From NCBI GenBank assembly GCA_014960805.1, contig CP063163.1:1630001-1694000 (forward strand): DNA of 64,000 nt. The letters are read 5' to 3'. The notes under the pieces are model-generated. The model was not told the DNA's origin and searched no databases. It saw only the letters and a program-made list of their open reading frames with translations. A program made the position numbers and the translations under genes. This stretch comes from Cytobacillus suaedae (GTDB lineage: Bacteria > Bacillota > Bacilli > Bacillales > Bacillaceae_L). Within the stretch, counting starts at the first letter, position 1. Every line of letters begins with the position of its first letter. This document shows, one piece after another, positions 23,831 to 33,700 of this stretch.

Positions 23831-25450
23831 ATGTCATTAAACTTAAGAACCTATTTTATTTTAATTTTTATTATTTTTATAGTCGTTTTTACATCCATCT
23901 TAAGCTCTACCATAAGTAAAGAAACGAGCAAAAGTGTTGAGAAGGAGATAAGTAATTCTCTGACAGAAAAAGCATTTCAATTATCCTACCAATTAGATCA
24001 TTTCATGTGGTCACGTTATGGTGAGGTCACGCTACTTAGTAAGCTAGAAACCTTTCAAAAGAGCGATGATGTTGAAAGAATTAGTCAATTATTAAATGAA
24101 TTAAAGACAAATATTCCTGCTTATTCATGGATCGGTTTTACGGATGAAAATGGAATTGTAAAAGCAGCTACGGATGATATTTTAGTAGGAAAAGATATTT
24201 CCGAACGACCGGTCTACACTGAAGCTACAAAGGAGACTTTTGTCGGTGATGTACATGAAGCTGTGTTACTCGCAAAGCTATTGCCTAATCCTACTGGAGA
24301 ACCAATAAAGTTTGTTGATATAAGCTCTCCTGTAGTAAATGATAAAGGCCAATTTGTTGGGGTGTTAGCTGCGCACTTAAGCTGGCATTGGGCAAAAGAG
24401 GTCGAACAGGCAGTGATTGAACCTATCCAAAAGGAAGAAGACAATCAACTAGATGTCTTTATCATTAGTAAAAATAACAATACCGTACTTTTAGGTCCTA
24501 AAGAAATGATTGGTCAACAGTTACAGTTGAAGGCCATCGAAAAAGCACAAGTTGGAGAGAACAACTGGACCATTGAAAAATGGCCAGATGGCAGTACCTA
24601 TTTAACGGGATTTGCATTATCAGATGGCTTCTTGCAATATCCAGGGTTAGAATGGACTGTGCTCGTTCGCCAGCCTGAAGAGATTGCTTTCAAATCAGTT
24701 ACGGAAATAAGGGATAAAATTATCTTGCTTGGTCTATTATTTTTAGTTGTCTTCTCATTTATTGGATGGATTTTAGCAGGAGTTATTTCAAACCCAATTA
24801 GAAAATTAGTAAACACTTCGGAACGTTTAAGAGACGGAGAGAGGGTTGAAGTACCAATTAATAAGGGGATTAAAGACATCGAGGCCCTATCAATTTCATT
24901 AAGAGATTTGGTTACTACACTAACCAAAACGGAATCTAACTTGGATAAAATGGAATCGATGGCTTTACTAGATAGCTTAACAGAATTGCCAAATCGACTA
25001 GCATTAGATCAGTATATTGATAGAATCATTGATTCCAAGGGTAGTCCTTCGCAAGTTGTTGTCTTTTATCTAGACTTAGACGGTTTTAAAAGTGTAAATG
25101 ATACCAACGGTCACCATCATGGAGACTTATTATTGAAAGAGGTTGCTCTTAGACTGAAGAACTCAGTCAGTAGCAATGAAGCTGTCTTTAGAATTGGGGG
25201 AGATGAATTTGTTGTCTTACTCGAACTTAATAGTAAAGAGGACAGTGACAAGATAGGAAATCGAATCATCCAAACCCTAAATGATCCAATAGGAGTTGAA
25301 GGGAATAGCGTTCGAATTGGATGCAGTATAGGTGTTGCTATGTGGCCAAATGACGATAAGGACTTAAATCAAGTATTGCGTCAAGCAGACAATGCCCTAT
25401 ATCAATCCAAGCAAAACGGTAAAAACCAATTAACCTATTTTGGGGCCTGA
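23831..25450 (+). CDS. Membrane diguanylate cyclase (Cache-HAMP-GGDEF)
   Basis: The 539-residue protein has a membrane helix at 7-25, an extracellular Cache-type sensor (about 35-285; WIGFTDENGIVKAATDD and SSPVVNDKGQFVGVLAAHLSW), a second helix near 295-315, a HAMP linker and a GGDEF domain (about 375-539). The catalytic RIGGDEF is intact, preceded by YLDLDGFKSVND. The RxxD inhibitory site is absent (SSNE is in its place), so product inhibition may be missing. The last codons and the stop lie inside palindromic repeat copy 4. It makes c-di-GMP in response to an external small molecule. Confidence 0.92.
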   Translation: MSLNLRTYFILIFIIFIVVFTSILSSTISKETSKSVEKEISNSLTEKAFQLSYQLDHFMWSRYGEVTLLSKLETFQKSDDVERISQLLNELKTNIPAYSWIGFTDENGIVKAATDDILVGKDISERPVYTEATKETFVGDVHEAVLLAKLLPNPTGEPIKFVDISSPVVNDKGQFVGVLAAHLSWHWAKEVEQAVIEPIQKEEDNQLDVFIISKNNNTVLLGPKEMIGQQLQLKAIEKAQVGENNWTIEKWPDGSTYLTGFALSDGFLQYPGLEWTVLVRQPEEIAFKSVTEIRDKIILLGLLFLVVFSFIGWILAGVISNPIRKLVNTSERLRDGERVEVPINKGIKDIEALSISLRDLVTTLTKTESNLDKMESMALLDSLTELPNRLALDQYIDRIIDSKGSPSQVVVFYLDLDGFKSVNDTNGHHHGDLLLKEVALRLKNSVSSNEAVFRIGGDEFVVLLELNSKEDSDKIGNRIIQTLNDPIGVEGNSVRIGCSIGVAMWPNDDKDLNQVLRQADNALYQSKQNGKNQLTYFGA

Positions 25451-25490
25451 CCCCCGGCACGTTAAAGCGATAACGTGCTGGGCTCAGGCC
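25442..25490. repeat. GC-rich palindromic repeat, copy 4, carrying two stop codons
   Basis: GGGGCCTGACCCCC, then CACGTTAAAGCGATAACGTG and TGGGCTCAGGCC. The TGA of the plus-strand cyclase and the TGA of the minus-strand DHOD-like gene both derive from the element's CCTGA motif. It probably also terminates both transcripts. Confidence 0.85.
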
Positions 25491-27298
25491 TTTTCGTTGT
25501 AATGAAAGAAACGATAGGTATATAGTAACCCAAGTGTAAATAAAGTTAAGGCAAAATAAGCAGGAAGCAGGTGGATGAACGTCGTGTAGCCAATGGCGAA
25601 ATGAACAGCTATACCGGCAACAAAAGCTGGAAATCCTCCAATCAAGAATGTCCACCACACCCACTTGTTTCCCTGTTGAAAGCCCCATAGACTAAGCATG
25701 AGAATTAATAACCCCACACTAATAAGTGCGCTTCCAAACCCTGCTCGGTCATGAGCAATAACAGGTATTAATCTTTCATTAAACTCATCAAGTATTTCAG
25801 GTGGCATACAAATATAGAGAATATCTGTTGGAATAAATACAGTCGTTATTCCAATATAAGAAATAATCATTCCACCTAATGTAAGAGAGAACCCAAGAAC
25901 AACAAATAAAAATTGCCCGACTAAACTATTTTTCCATATTACATGATTAGTTCTATTAGTAGAGGAAGGTGTTCCTTTAAGATTCTTTGTTTTTATAAAA
26001 CCCATTACATAAAAAGGAGCTAAAATAATCCAAAACAAAAGGTGAAGCCAATCCAAATAACCGTACCCAATAAACATAAGTATCCCTAAAAAGCCAATAA
26101 TAGCTGCAGCATCGGTAGCTTGCTTTGCCCAGAGTAAGCCATTACGGATGCCATAATAAGAGAGTGCTATATATACAATTCCCCCGGAAATCATGGTCCC
26201 AGCCAGGGTCATCCGATCATGTGTCATAAAGAATAGTATTCGGTTGTTGAAGTTATCTAGTGTTTCTTTCGTCATGTTAAGAAAATATTCATCATATGGC
26301 AGAATAATGGAAGTTATGCTTATTAATAAGGCAATCACTCCACCTATCAAAATGGAAAGCCCGAACAAAAAATACCAGCCCCAGCCCTTCACCTCTTGTA
26401 AAGGCTGGTTTGGAATTCTTGATAATTGTGCTTCCTTAATTCTTTTGGGTAGTCCCGGTCCAGAAAACACATATCCCCCGGAAACCATGACTAAATCTGC
26501 CGTTGCGTCTAGTATGCTTAATGCATCACTTGGCTCAAGAATTCCACCAACTGCGATGATAGTTTTGGAAAACTTTTCTTCACGAAGATAGGATAGTGCT
26601 CTAAGATGATTTTCAAGATTAATAGAATCAATCTCCCCTTCATCTTCATCTAATACAACTCCGCTAAAACAATCGAACACTTCAATTGAATGATGATTAG
26701 TAATCTGATTGCTTTTTATTCCAATAAAAAGAGGTTTTGTAGAAAGGGCAGGAATGTGCTTCCAATCTTCTTTCTGTTCCCGGGTATCGATAATAAAGGC
26801 CTCTACATAAGGCTCTAATTCTTGTGTCATAATCTCTATTTCATCTGTACTACCAGCAAGTCTTGCGATAACAGGTTGTTTTCTTGGAAAATGCTCTAGT
26901 TTATCAACTGTTTTAGTCAGACCTATAGATTCAACAAAAGATGTAAACTCAATGGTTTGCTCGTCTTTCCGAATGGTAGGAGAAGTCATTGAGGTTGTCT
27001 CGATGGTCACAGGACCAACTTCTAAAAAACCAAAGCCAAGATTTGAAAATGCTTTTGTTCCAGAAAGGAGGGGATCAATTTTCCCTGAAAGACCAATTAC
27101 ATTACTAAACTGTATTTTATTGAATTCCGCCCTCAAGGCAGGAGAGGATTCTTCTCTTCCAAGGAAATTTATAAAATGATGTCCTCCTGGAACAGAAGCG
27201 ATTCGGTTCATCCCACGATGAATAAATTCTCTTGATCTCGTTGGTGATAATTTAGATAGTATAGGTTTAAACAAGACATGATAGGACCAATCCGGCAT
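25484..27298 (-). CDS. Dihydroorotate dehydrogenase-like domain fused to a duplicated membrane domain
   Basis: About 604 residues; the ATG at 27298 follows AGGAGG. Residues 60-290 resemble class 2 DHODH: GFGFLEVGPVT (about 88-98), IIAVGGILEPSDAL (247-260) and VSGGYVFSGPGLPKRI. The NxSSPNT-type catalytic/substrate segment is not recognisable, so classical pyrimidine synthesis is unlikely. From about 308 the chain is membrane-embedded, with two related units of about 156 residues. Each has a HDR motif (FFMTHDRMTLAG and VIAHDRAGFGSA) followed by a helix rich in Gly and Ser. It may be a flavin protein passing electrons to or from the membrane. Confidence 0.8.
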   Translation of the reverse strand: MPDWSYHVLFKPILSKLSPTRSREFIHRGMNRIASVPGGHHFINFLGREESSPALRAEFNKIQFSNVIGLSGKIDPLLSGTKAFSNLGFGFLEVGPVTIETTSMTSPTIRKDEQTIEFTSFVESIGLTKTVDKLEHFPRKQPVIARLAGSTDEIEIMTQELEPYVEAFIIDTREQKEDWKHIPALSTKPLFIGIKSNQITNHHSIEVFDCFSGVVLDEDEGEIDSINLENHLRALSYLREEKFSKTIIAVGGILEPSDALSILDATADLVMVSGGYVFSGPGLPKRIKEAQLSRIPNQPLQEVKGWGWYFLFGLSILIGGVIALLISITSIILPYDEYFLNMTKETLDNFNNRILFFMTHDRMTLAGTMISGGIVYIALSYYGIRNGLLWAKQATDAAAIIGFLGILMFIGYGYLDWLHLLFWIILAPFYVMGFIKTKNLKGTPSSTNRTNHVIWKNSLVGQFLFVVLGFSLTLGGMIISYIGITTVFIPTDILYICMPPEILDEFNERLIPVIAHDRAGFGSALISVGLLILMLSLWGFQQGNKWVWWTFLIGGFPAFVAGIAVHFAIGYTTFIHLLPAYFALTLFTLGLLYTYRFFHYNEKA

Positions 27299-27370
27299 TT
27301 TTAATCCTCCTAGCAGGTCATAATATCTACTATTGTACCACTTTTTTAAAGGCATCTGATAAAAAAGTAA

Positions 27371-27403
27371 AAAACTGACAATCAATTGGACTGTCAGTTT
27401 ACT
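27371..27403 (-). terminator. Terminator after the PilZ-like gene
   Basis: AAACTGACAGTCC pairs with the ATTGTCAGTTT arm, followed by TTTTACTTTTTT on the minus strand. Confidence 0.8.
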
Positions 27404-27414
27404 TTCTCATTCAG

Positions 27415-27777
27415 TTACTTGTTTGTAGCTACATAGGTTTTAAGTTCTGAAAGAAGTTTTTGCTCTGAGTAGGAATGGATGTCAAACAATACTCCATATG
27501 TATAACCAGTACTGCTTTTTCTGCTCCAGATTAATTCCCCTTCTATGGATAGTGGTTGGTCAGTTATGGTTGTCTCAATTTTTATTTGAGTGTTAGGTGT
27601 TGGAAGTTGTAGTGTTGAGAACACTTTAGCTCCTTTTAAACTCATATCAATAATGGTAAGCGTACCTTTATTAGCACCAGCACTTTTACCTTGCATCATT
27701 AAGATGATAAACGTTCCGGGAACTGGATTTTCAAAGGTTAGTCGGAATCCTTCATTTCTCTTATAAACTGGATTCAT
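27415..27777 (-). CDS. PilZ-like domain protein
   Basis: About 120 residues. The ATG at 27777 follows GAGGAG; earlier Met codons overlap that site. The C-terminal half has a PilZ-type D-x-S-x-x-G (IIDMSLKGAKVF) and a closing strand YTYGVLFDIHSYSEQKLL. The N-terminal arginine motif is spaced RNEGFR, one residue longer than the canonical RxxxR. Binding of c-di-GMP is therefore plausible but unproven. A diguanylate cyclase gene lies 2.3 kb away. Confidence 0.7.
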   Translation of the reverse strand: MNPVYKRNEGFRLTFENPVPGTFIILMMQGKSAGANKGTLTIIDMSLKGAKVFSTLQLPTPNTQIKIETTITDQPLSIEGELIWSRKSSTGYTYGVLFDIHSYSEQKLLSELKTYVATNK

Positions 27778-27939
27778 TACTTGTAATCTCCTCATTGATA
27801 ATCTTTGTATCAATTATACTATGATGTAAGAGATGAAAGTCAAGTACGGTCCAATTGAAAGAAAAACCCCCTTTAATTGGAAGTTAATGCTATAATATCA
27901 AGTGTTTGGTAATTTTATAGAAGTAGAGGGAAAAGGAAC

Positions 27940-29412
27940 ATGGAATTAGTATTTAATGAGTTTTTAAATGAGGAACTAACGATTCGAGAATTACAAGAAC
28001 TAATGAAATTTGGAAAGTTAACCTCCAAAGAGCTAGTAATGTATTACCTATATAGAATGGCACAATACGATCAGGATGGGCCAAAGTTAAATTCAATACT
28101 TGAAGTGAACCCTGATGCTATTTTTATAGCTGAAGGTTTAGATCACGAGCGAACGATAAAGGGAATAAGAGGTCCATTACATGGAATCCCTGTGCTACTT
28201 AAGGACAATATTGAAACAAATGACCATACCCACACAAGTGCAGGGTCGATTGCTCTTGAAAATCATTTAGCTTCAAAGGATGCTTTTTTAGTAGAGAAGC
28301 TACGTGAAGCAGGAGCCATTATTTTAGGTAAAACAAATATGACAGAATTCGCGAATGGGATGTCATCAGAAATGTGGGCAGGATATAGTTCACGTGGGGG
28401 ACAAGTCGTTAACCCTTATGGTCCTGGTGAGTTTTTTGTAGGGGGATCGAGTACAGGGTCAGCGGTTGCTGTTTCAGCAAACTTAACAGTATTAGCGATA
28501 GGAACGGAGACCGATGCTTCAATTTTAAGCCCGGCGACTCAAAGTTCTGTCGTCGGTTTAAAGCCGACAGTTGGATTGATAAGCAGATCTGGAATCATAC
28601 CGTTTACGATCACTCAGGATACGGCTGGACCAATTGCAAGAACAGTTGAGGATGTAGCGATTACACTCGGAGTCCTAACAGGCGTTGACCAAAAGGACCC
28701 AGCTACGTTCAAAAGTGAAGGTAGAGCAGAGATTGACTATACAAGATTCCTAGATTTACAAGGTTTATCTGGTGCTAGAATTGGCACATTCAATCAGTCA
28801 GATAAAGAATACTACGAATCTGGGGAGTTTGATGAAGATTTATTCAAAGTTGTTATTCGTAACTTAGAAGAGGCAGGTGCCACTGTTATTGAAGATATCG
28901 AAATTCCTTCCTTCCATCGAGAGTGGAGCTGGGATGTAAATATCAATGAACTAAGGATAAGTCTTGGAAATTATCTAGCAAACTTACCTAGTCACCTTCC
29001 TGTTCATACGTTTAGTGAACTTGTTCAATTTAATAAAGACCATCATGAAAAGGCCTTAAAATATGGACAGGATAAATTAGAATATAGAGAATCATTAACT
29101 GATGCATTCAGAAGTCCGGGCTATTTAAAAGCAAGAGTAGAAGATTTATATTTTTCACAGGAGCAGGGCATTGATTATGCTTTACAAAAGTATAATCTCG
29201 ATGCGATTTTATTCCCATCTTATATTGGCTCGACGATAAGTGCAAAAGCAGGTTATCCTTCGATTGCTTTACCTGCGGGTTATATGGAAAACGGGAGACC
29301 GTTTGGTATTACCTTTGCAGCAGGAGCTTTTAGTGAAGGGCTTTTACTTAAGTTAGGTTATAGCTATGAACAAGCAACGAAGCATCGAAAGTCACCAGTA
29401 TTAACTAAATAA
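27940..29412 (+). CDS. Amidase signature family hydrolase
   Basis: The 490-residue enzyme shows the amidase signature: the catalytic Lys in GIPVLLKDNIET (about residue 85), the glycine/serine block FFVGGSSTGSAVAVSANL with the cis-Ser, and the nucleophile in the TETDASILSPATQSSVVGLKPT segment. It is not GatA, since no gatB/gatC adjoin and the C-terminal half is divergent. Typical substrates are amides, possibly peptide-derived. There is no signal peptide. Confidence 0.92.
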   Translation: MELVFNEFLNEELTIRELQELMKFGKLTSKELVMYYLYRMAQYDQDGPKLNSILEVNPDAIFIAEGLDHERTIKGIRGPLHGIPVLLKDNIETNDHTHTSAGSIALENHLASKDAFLVEKLREAGAIILGKTNMTEFANGMSSEMWAGYSSRGGQVVNPYGPGEFFVGGSSTGSAVAVSANLTVLAIGTETDASILSPATQSSVVGLKPTVGLISRSGIIPFTITQDTAGPIARTVEDVAITLGVLTGVDQKDPATFKSEGRAEIDYTRFLDLQGLSGARIGTFNQSDKEYYESGEFDEDLFKVVIRNLEEAGATVIEDIEIPSFHREWSWDVNINELRISLGNYLANLPSHLPVHTFSELVQFNKDHHEKALKYGQDKLEYRESLTDAFRSPGYLKARVEDLYFSQEQGIDYALQKYNLDAILFPSYIGSTISAKAGYPSIALPAGYMENGRPFGITFAAGAFSEGLLLKLGYSYEQATKHRKSPVLTK

Positions 29413-29420
29413 AGAATGTA

Positions 29421-29451
29421 AAAAAAGGCTGTTAATTTTACAGCCTTTTTT
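29421..29451. terminator. Bidirectional terminator, amidase/LacI
   Basis: AAAAAAGGCTGT and ACAGCCTTTTTT around a seven-base loop between convergent genes. Confidence 0.9.
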
Positions 29452-30463
29452 ATATTTGTTTCACACTTTGCCGGATAATTAGCTCAGGAGTTGTTCGTTC
29501 CATTTTACCTACTCCGCCATTAATTAATTCCATGAGTAACTCTGCTGTACGTATTCCGATAATAGAGGGATCAGATCCGATTGTTGTTAGTGGTGGGGTT
29601 GTGTATCTCGTTATAAACATTCCATCATACCCTACGATAGAAAGGTCTTTTGGAACGTTAATTCCCTTAGAAGAAAGATAAGAAATAGCACCAATAGCCA
29701 TAATATCATTGGCAAAAAATATAGCTGTGATTTGCTTTTGGGCAGCTATAAGCTCACTTACACTTTTCGCACCACCTTCACCTGTGAAATCACTGGTAAT
29801 GATCCACTTTTCCTCAAGAGGTAGAGAATGCTCAGCCATTGCTTGCCGATAGCCTTTTAATCTATCATGACAAATCGACGCAAGAGTAGGTCCGTTTATA
29901 AACCCAATTTTCTTATGTCCATGGTCAATCAAATGTTTAACTGCTAAATATGCTCCCATTACATTGTTTTCTTGAATATTGGAACACGTTTTTGTTAGCA
30001 CATTCTCTTCAATAACAACAATAGGATAGTTACTTTTTTTGGCTTCCTTATAAATTGGATGATCACTTCCAAACCCAGGAAAAATAATGCAACCCTCTAG
30101 GTTTCTTGCTTTAATAAACATCTCTAGCTTATTTGCAATGTACTTCCGTGGTGTTGTCGTAACAGTAACAATTAAAACTTCTTTATTGTAAAGAGACAAT
30201 GTTTGATTTAAGAATGGAATGATTTCGAAAAAAGCAGGTCTTGCTTCTGCGTCTGATTCAGGAATAATTACGCCTACTAAGTTACTTTTCTTTTGAACTA
30301 GCTCTTTGGCTTGAAGGTTTGGTACATAGCCGAGTTCATCAGCAATCTTATGTACATATTCCATTGTTTCCTTGCTTACACCATATTGACGATTTAGTGC
30401 TCGGGATACTGTACTAACAGCTAAACCACACTTTTTTGCTACATCTTTTATTGAAACACCCAT
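29450..30463 (-). CDS. LacI-family transcriptional regulator
   Basis: About 337 residues. The ATG at 30463 follows GGAGG. The N-terminal helix-turn-helix VSIKDVAKKCGLAVSTVSRALN and hinge (YVPNLQAKELVQKKSNLVGVIIPE) are standard. The periplasmic-binding-like effector domain follows (VIEENV, GFINGP, AIFFANDIMAIGAISYL, SIVGYDG). It is divergent from the permease-amidohydrolase fusion gene, with two GGAAACGTTTCC palindromes between. The effector is unknown but is probably a substrate or product of that system. Confidence 0.93.
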   Translation of the reverse strand: MGVSIKDVAKKCGLAVSTVSRALNRQYGVSKETMEYVHKIADELGYVPNLQAKELVQKKSNLVGVIIPESDAEARPAFFEIIPFLNQTLSLYNKEVLIVTVTTTPRKYIANKLEMFIKARNLEGCIIFPGFGSDHPIYKEAKKSNYPIVVIEENVLTKTCSNIQENNVMGAYLAVKHLIDHGHKKIGFINGPTLASICHDRLKGYRQAMAEHSLPLEEKWIITSDFTGEGGAKSVSELIAAQKQITAIFFANDIMAIGAISYLSSKGINVPKDLSIVGYDGMFITRYTTPPLTTIGSDPSIIGIRTAELLMELINGGVGKMERTTPELIIRQSVKQI

Positions 30464-30544
30464 AACTTCCTCCAAGAGATGATTAGTACCTTTACTATAC
30501 CATATGGGGAGCGGGGAATTTAAGTATTATTTTCCACTTTTTTT

Positions 30545-30557
30545 AGGAAACGTTTCC
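30545..30557. promoter_or_regulatory. LacI-type operator 1
   Basis: AGGAAACGTTTCC, palindromic about a central CG, 82 bases upstream of the LacI start. It shares the 12-bp core with operator 2; the centres are about 95 bp apart, near nine helical turns. A CcpA cre function is an alternative. Confidence 0.75.
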
Positions 30558-30635
30558 GTTTTACGAATGGATGGTGGGAATCTATTTATTAATTACTATA
30601 ACAATAATGTTAAATGTCTGCTTTTGTAAAATTAT

Positions 30636-30657
30636 TTTTAGGAAACGTTTCCTAAAA
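30636..30657. promoter_or_regulatory. LacI-type operator 2
   Basis: A perfect 22-bp palindrome centred on GGAAACGTTTCC with TTTTA/TAAAA flanks. It ends three bases before the TTGACT -35 of the fusion gene promoter, a position suited to blocking polymerase. Confidence 0.85.
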
Positions 30658-30660
30658 TGA

Positions 30661-30690
30661 TTGACTTCAGTTTTCAAGTCATGGTAATTT
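30661..30690 (+). promoter_or_regulatory. Sigma-A-type promoter of the fusion gene
   Basis: TTGACT (30661-30666), an 18-base spacer and TAATTT (30685-30690) with a TGG extended -10. Confidence 0.6.
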
Positions 30691-30738
30691 TTAGTAAAGA
30701 TAAATAGAGATAGGTTTTTTACAGGGGGAAGATTCAAA

Positions 30739-33700
30739 ATGACTCTTTTAATTAAAGTGCTTAAAAGTTTAGCCTTATTTTTCTTTGCTTTTATTGGCAT
30801 TATTTACATCGTCAATTTGTCAGAGGGAAGGGAAGGAATAGCTTCAATTCTAGTTTCCTTACAAAATATAAAGGACTGGCAATTTGGGTATACGGCTCAT
30901 GGTACAAAGATCGAAGAGGAATTAACTATCTATTTTATTCGAAGTTTAAAGCTTATCATTCCTGCTTTCATTATAAGTATGGTAGTTGGCGTTGCAAAAG
31001 GAATGATTATGTTTTATTTCAGAAAAAAAGAGCTTCGAAATATTTGGTTAATCGATCGAATCATCTTTGGTTCATTACCTGACTTTTTTATGTTCATTTC
31101 CTTTCAACTTATTTTATGGACCATCATGGATTCGCTCATGGGTGTTGGAATTCCTAGATTGGATCTGATGGGTCATGAATTTTGGTATAATGCCATTTTT
31201 CCAACACTCATTTTATGCATTTACCCAATTGTTTTTATCTCACATATGACCTATAAATCCCTAAGTGAGGATGAAAATAAGGACTACATACGTACGGCTT
31301 ATTCAAAGGGAACATCTGAATATTTTGTTATAACTCGCCATTTGTTACGAAATTCTTGGGGAACCATTTTAAGTTATACCCAAACCGTAATGCTTTATAT
31401 CGTGACATCACTACCTGTAATTGAATTTGTCGCACTGTATGAGGGAGCGGGGTACTATTTGTTTCGAACGATTAGAGAAGACGACTTAAGTATTATCATT
31501 CCGTTATCTGTCTATTTTTTAGCTATCATGCTTATTAGTCTATTAATCTCAGAAACCATTAAATACTTATTGGTTCCGTCAACAATTGAGTTAGAGCAGG
31601 ACCCTTCTTACAAAACTGTATCTAAAAAACGAAGGCTAGTTTGGGTAATAAAGTTTTTTGACTTTAGTCAAAGATACCCCTTGTTATCATTGGGTACTTC
31701 AATGCTTTCACTACTGGTTGTTGTAGCTGTGTTTGGGCCTATTTTACCTTTTGTTGATAATGAGCTAGAACGGTTTACATTTAAGTTTCTTGACAGTGGA
31801 CAAAAAATTCTGGCTCCACCTCTCTCGCCAGGAGAAGAAGGCTATCTTTTTGGTTCGGACCGCGATGGTAGAGATTTGTTTAGTATGCTTGTGTTAGGAG
31901 CTAAGACAACACTACTACAAGTATTTATTATTGCGTTGCTTCGTTATCTTATTGCTATTCCCCTTGGATATTTTGCTTCAATAAACAGTAGTATACGAGG
32001 GTTATCAAGCTGGCTAAATGGTGTGTTATCATTTTTTCCTTCGATAATCATTGTTGCTGTCTTATCGAAGAGCCCAGCTATTGCGATGAGTGAGCAGCGC
32101 ATGTATTGGATGTTGTTTTTAATAGCGATAATTGAAGTCGGTAGAGTAAGTGAAATAATGAAGTCGGAATTTCTTAAAATTAGACAAAATGAATATATAG
32201 ATGCGGGTATCGTCGCTGGAAACACAAGCTTTCAATTATTAAAAAGATATTACTTGCCAAATATGTATCAAAAGCTTATTTATAACTTTGTAAATGACAT
32301 GAGTCGAGTGATGTTCGTACTTGGGTTGTTAGGTTTTGTTTCAATCTATGTGGATCAAACTTGGGTTTCGACACCATCGGGGGGATATTATCAAAACGAT
32401 TCATTATCTTGGCCTTTCTTTCTAGAAAACTATCTACAAGATATTCGTTCTGCGATGTGGATTCCACTCTTTTCTTCAATTGTTATAGCTTATACCATCT
32501 TAAGCCTGAACATATTTGGAGAAGGGCTACAGCAGTACTTTGAAAGGAAATGGAGAAAAGATGTGAAGAGTATGACGAAAAAAGAAAAATCCCGCAAACG
32601 TATAATTATAGAGAGGGTGGTAAAATTACCTCAGCTTCATCCTAAAAAATCATTAGGAATTTGTGTTCTTATCACAGCAATATTGATCGGGAATCTTTCG
32701 TCATATCAGTTATTTCCATCTACTGAACCTACCTCAACCCAAGTCGATACAGATACTATAGTAGATGTAACAGCTGGTGAGGGGTGTGTGGAAGAAATAC
32801 AAGCGATGCGTCATAAGTACAAGGATTTTACGTTAATTGGGAAGTATAAGGATTTAAAGATGATTGATGTACATACTCATGATAGTACGAGGTATCAACA
32901 CACCAAGAGTTCATGGGATATGCATCATATTGATCAACTGATGATCTCAGGGTATGTTTCCCGTAAAAATGGTGTCTTATCTGATGAGATGGCATGGGAA
33001 GCTTATCGGAAATATCCTGATCGATTATATCCGTTTTTCTCATCTTTTGATATATACGATGAAGCTGGAATTGAAACCATTCGAACGAATTTGGAATTAG
33101 GATTTATGGGAATTGGGGAAGTTGCTGCACATTCTACCCAATCTCCTATTGTGAGTAAAGCAGAATGGAAGGGTAAACATGCACTAGATGGAAATCTTCC
33201 AAAAATGTATGAGATGGCTGCAGAGTACAATGTGCCTGTATTACTTCATATTGACCCACCAAGGGGAGAGGCTATTACGACATTTGAAGAGGCAATGACA
33301 AGCTACCCGAACACGAACTTCATTTTTGGCCATGCTAATGCATTTTCTCAACCTGCTGATCTAGAAAAGCTATTAGAAAAACACAGCAATCTTTATATTG
33401 ATTTTTTCGCAGGTTTCACAGCCTACAATCCTCAAAGTAGTTTAAAATTGGCTGATTTTGTTGAGTTGATTGAAAAACATCCAGACAAAGTTCTGATAAG
33501 CTCAGATTCTGGTTTTGATGTGTCGTACAAGAAAGCCTATCTTGCCATGTATGAATTGATTGATTTACTAACACCTGAAACAGCTTGCAAAGTAGCACAT
33601 GAAAACTTTTTGAATCTCATGGATAACCAGGTGCCAACGACTACGCAGCTTCAGATCATTAATGATTATAGTGGGAAATTAGGAAAAATGATCGAAACAC

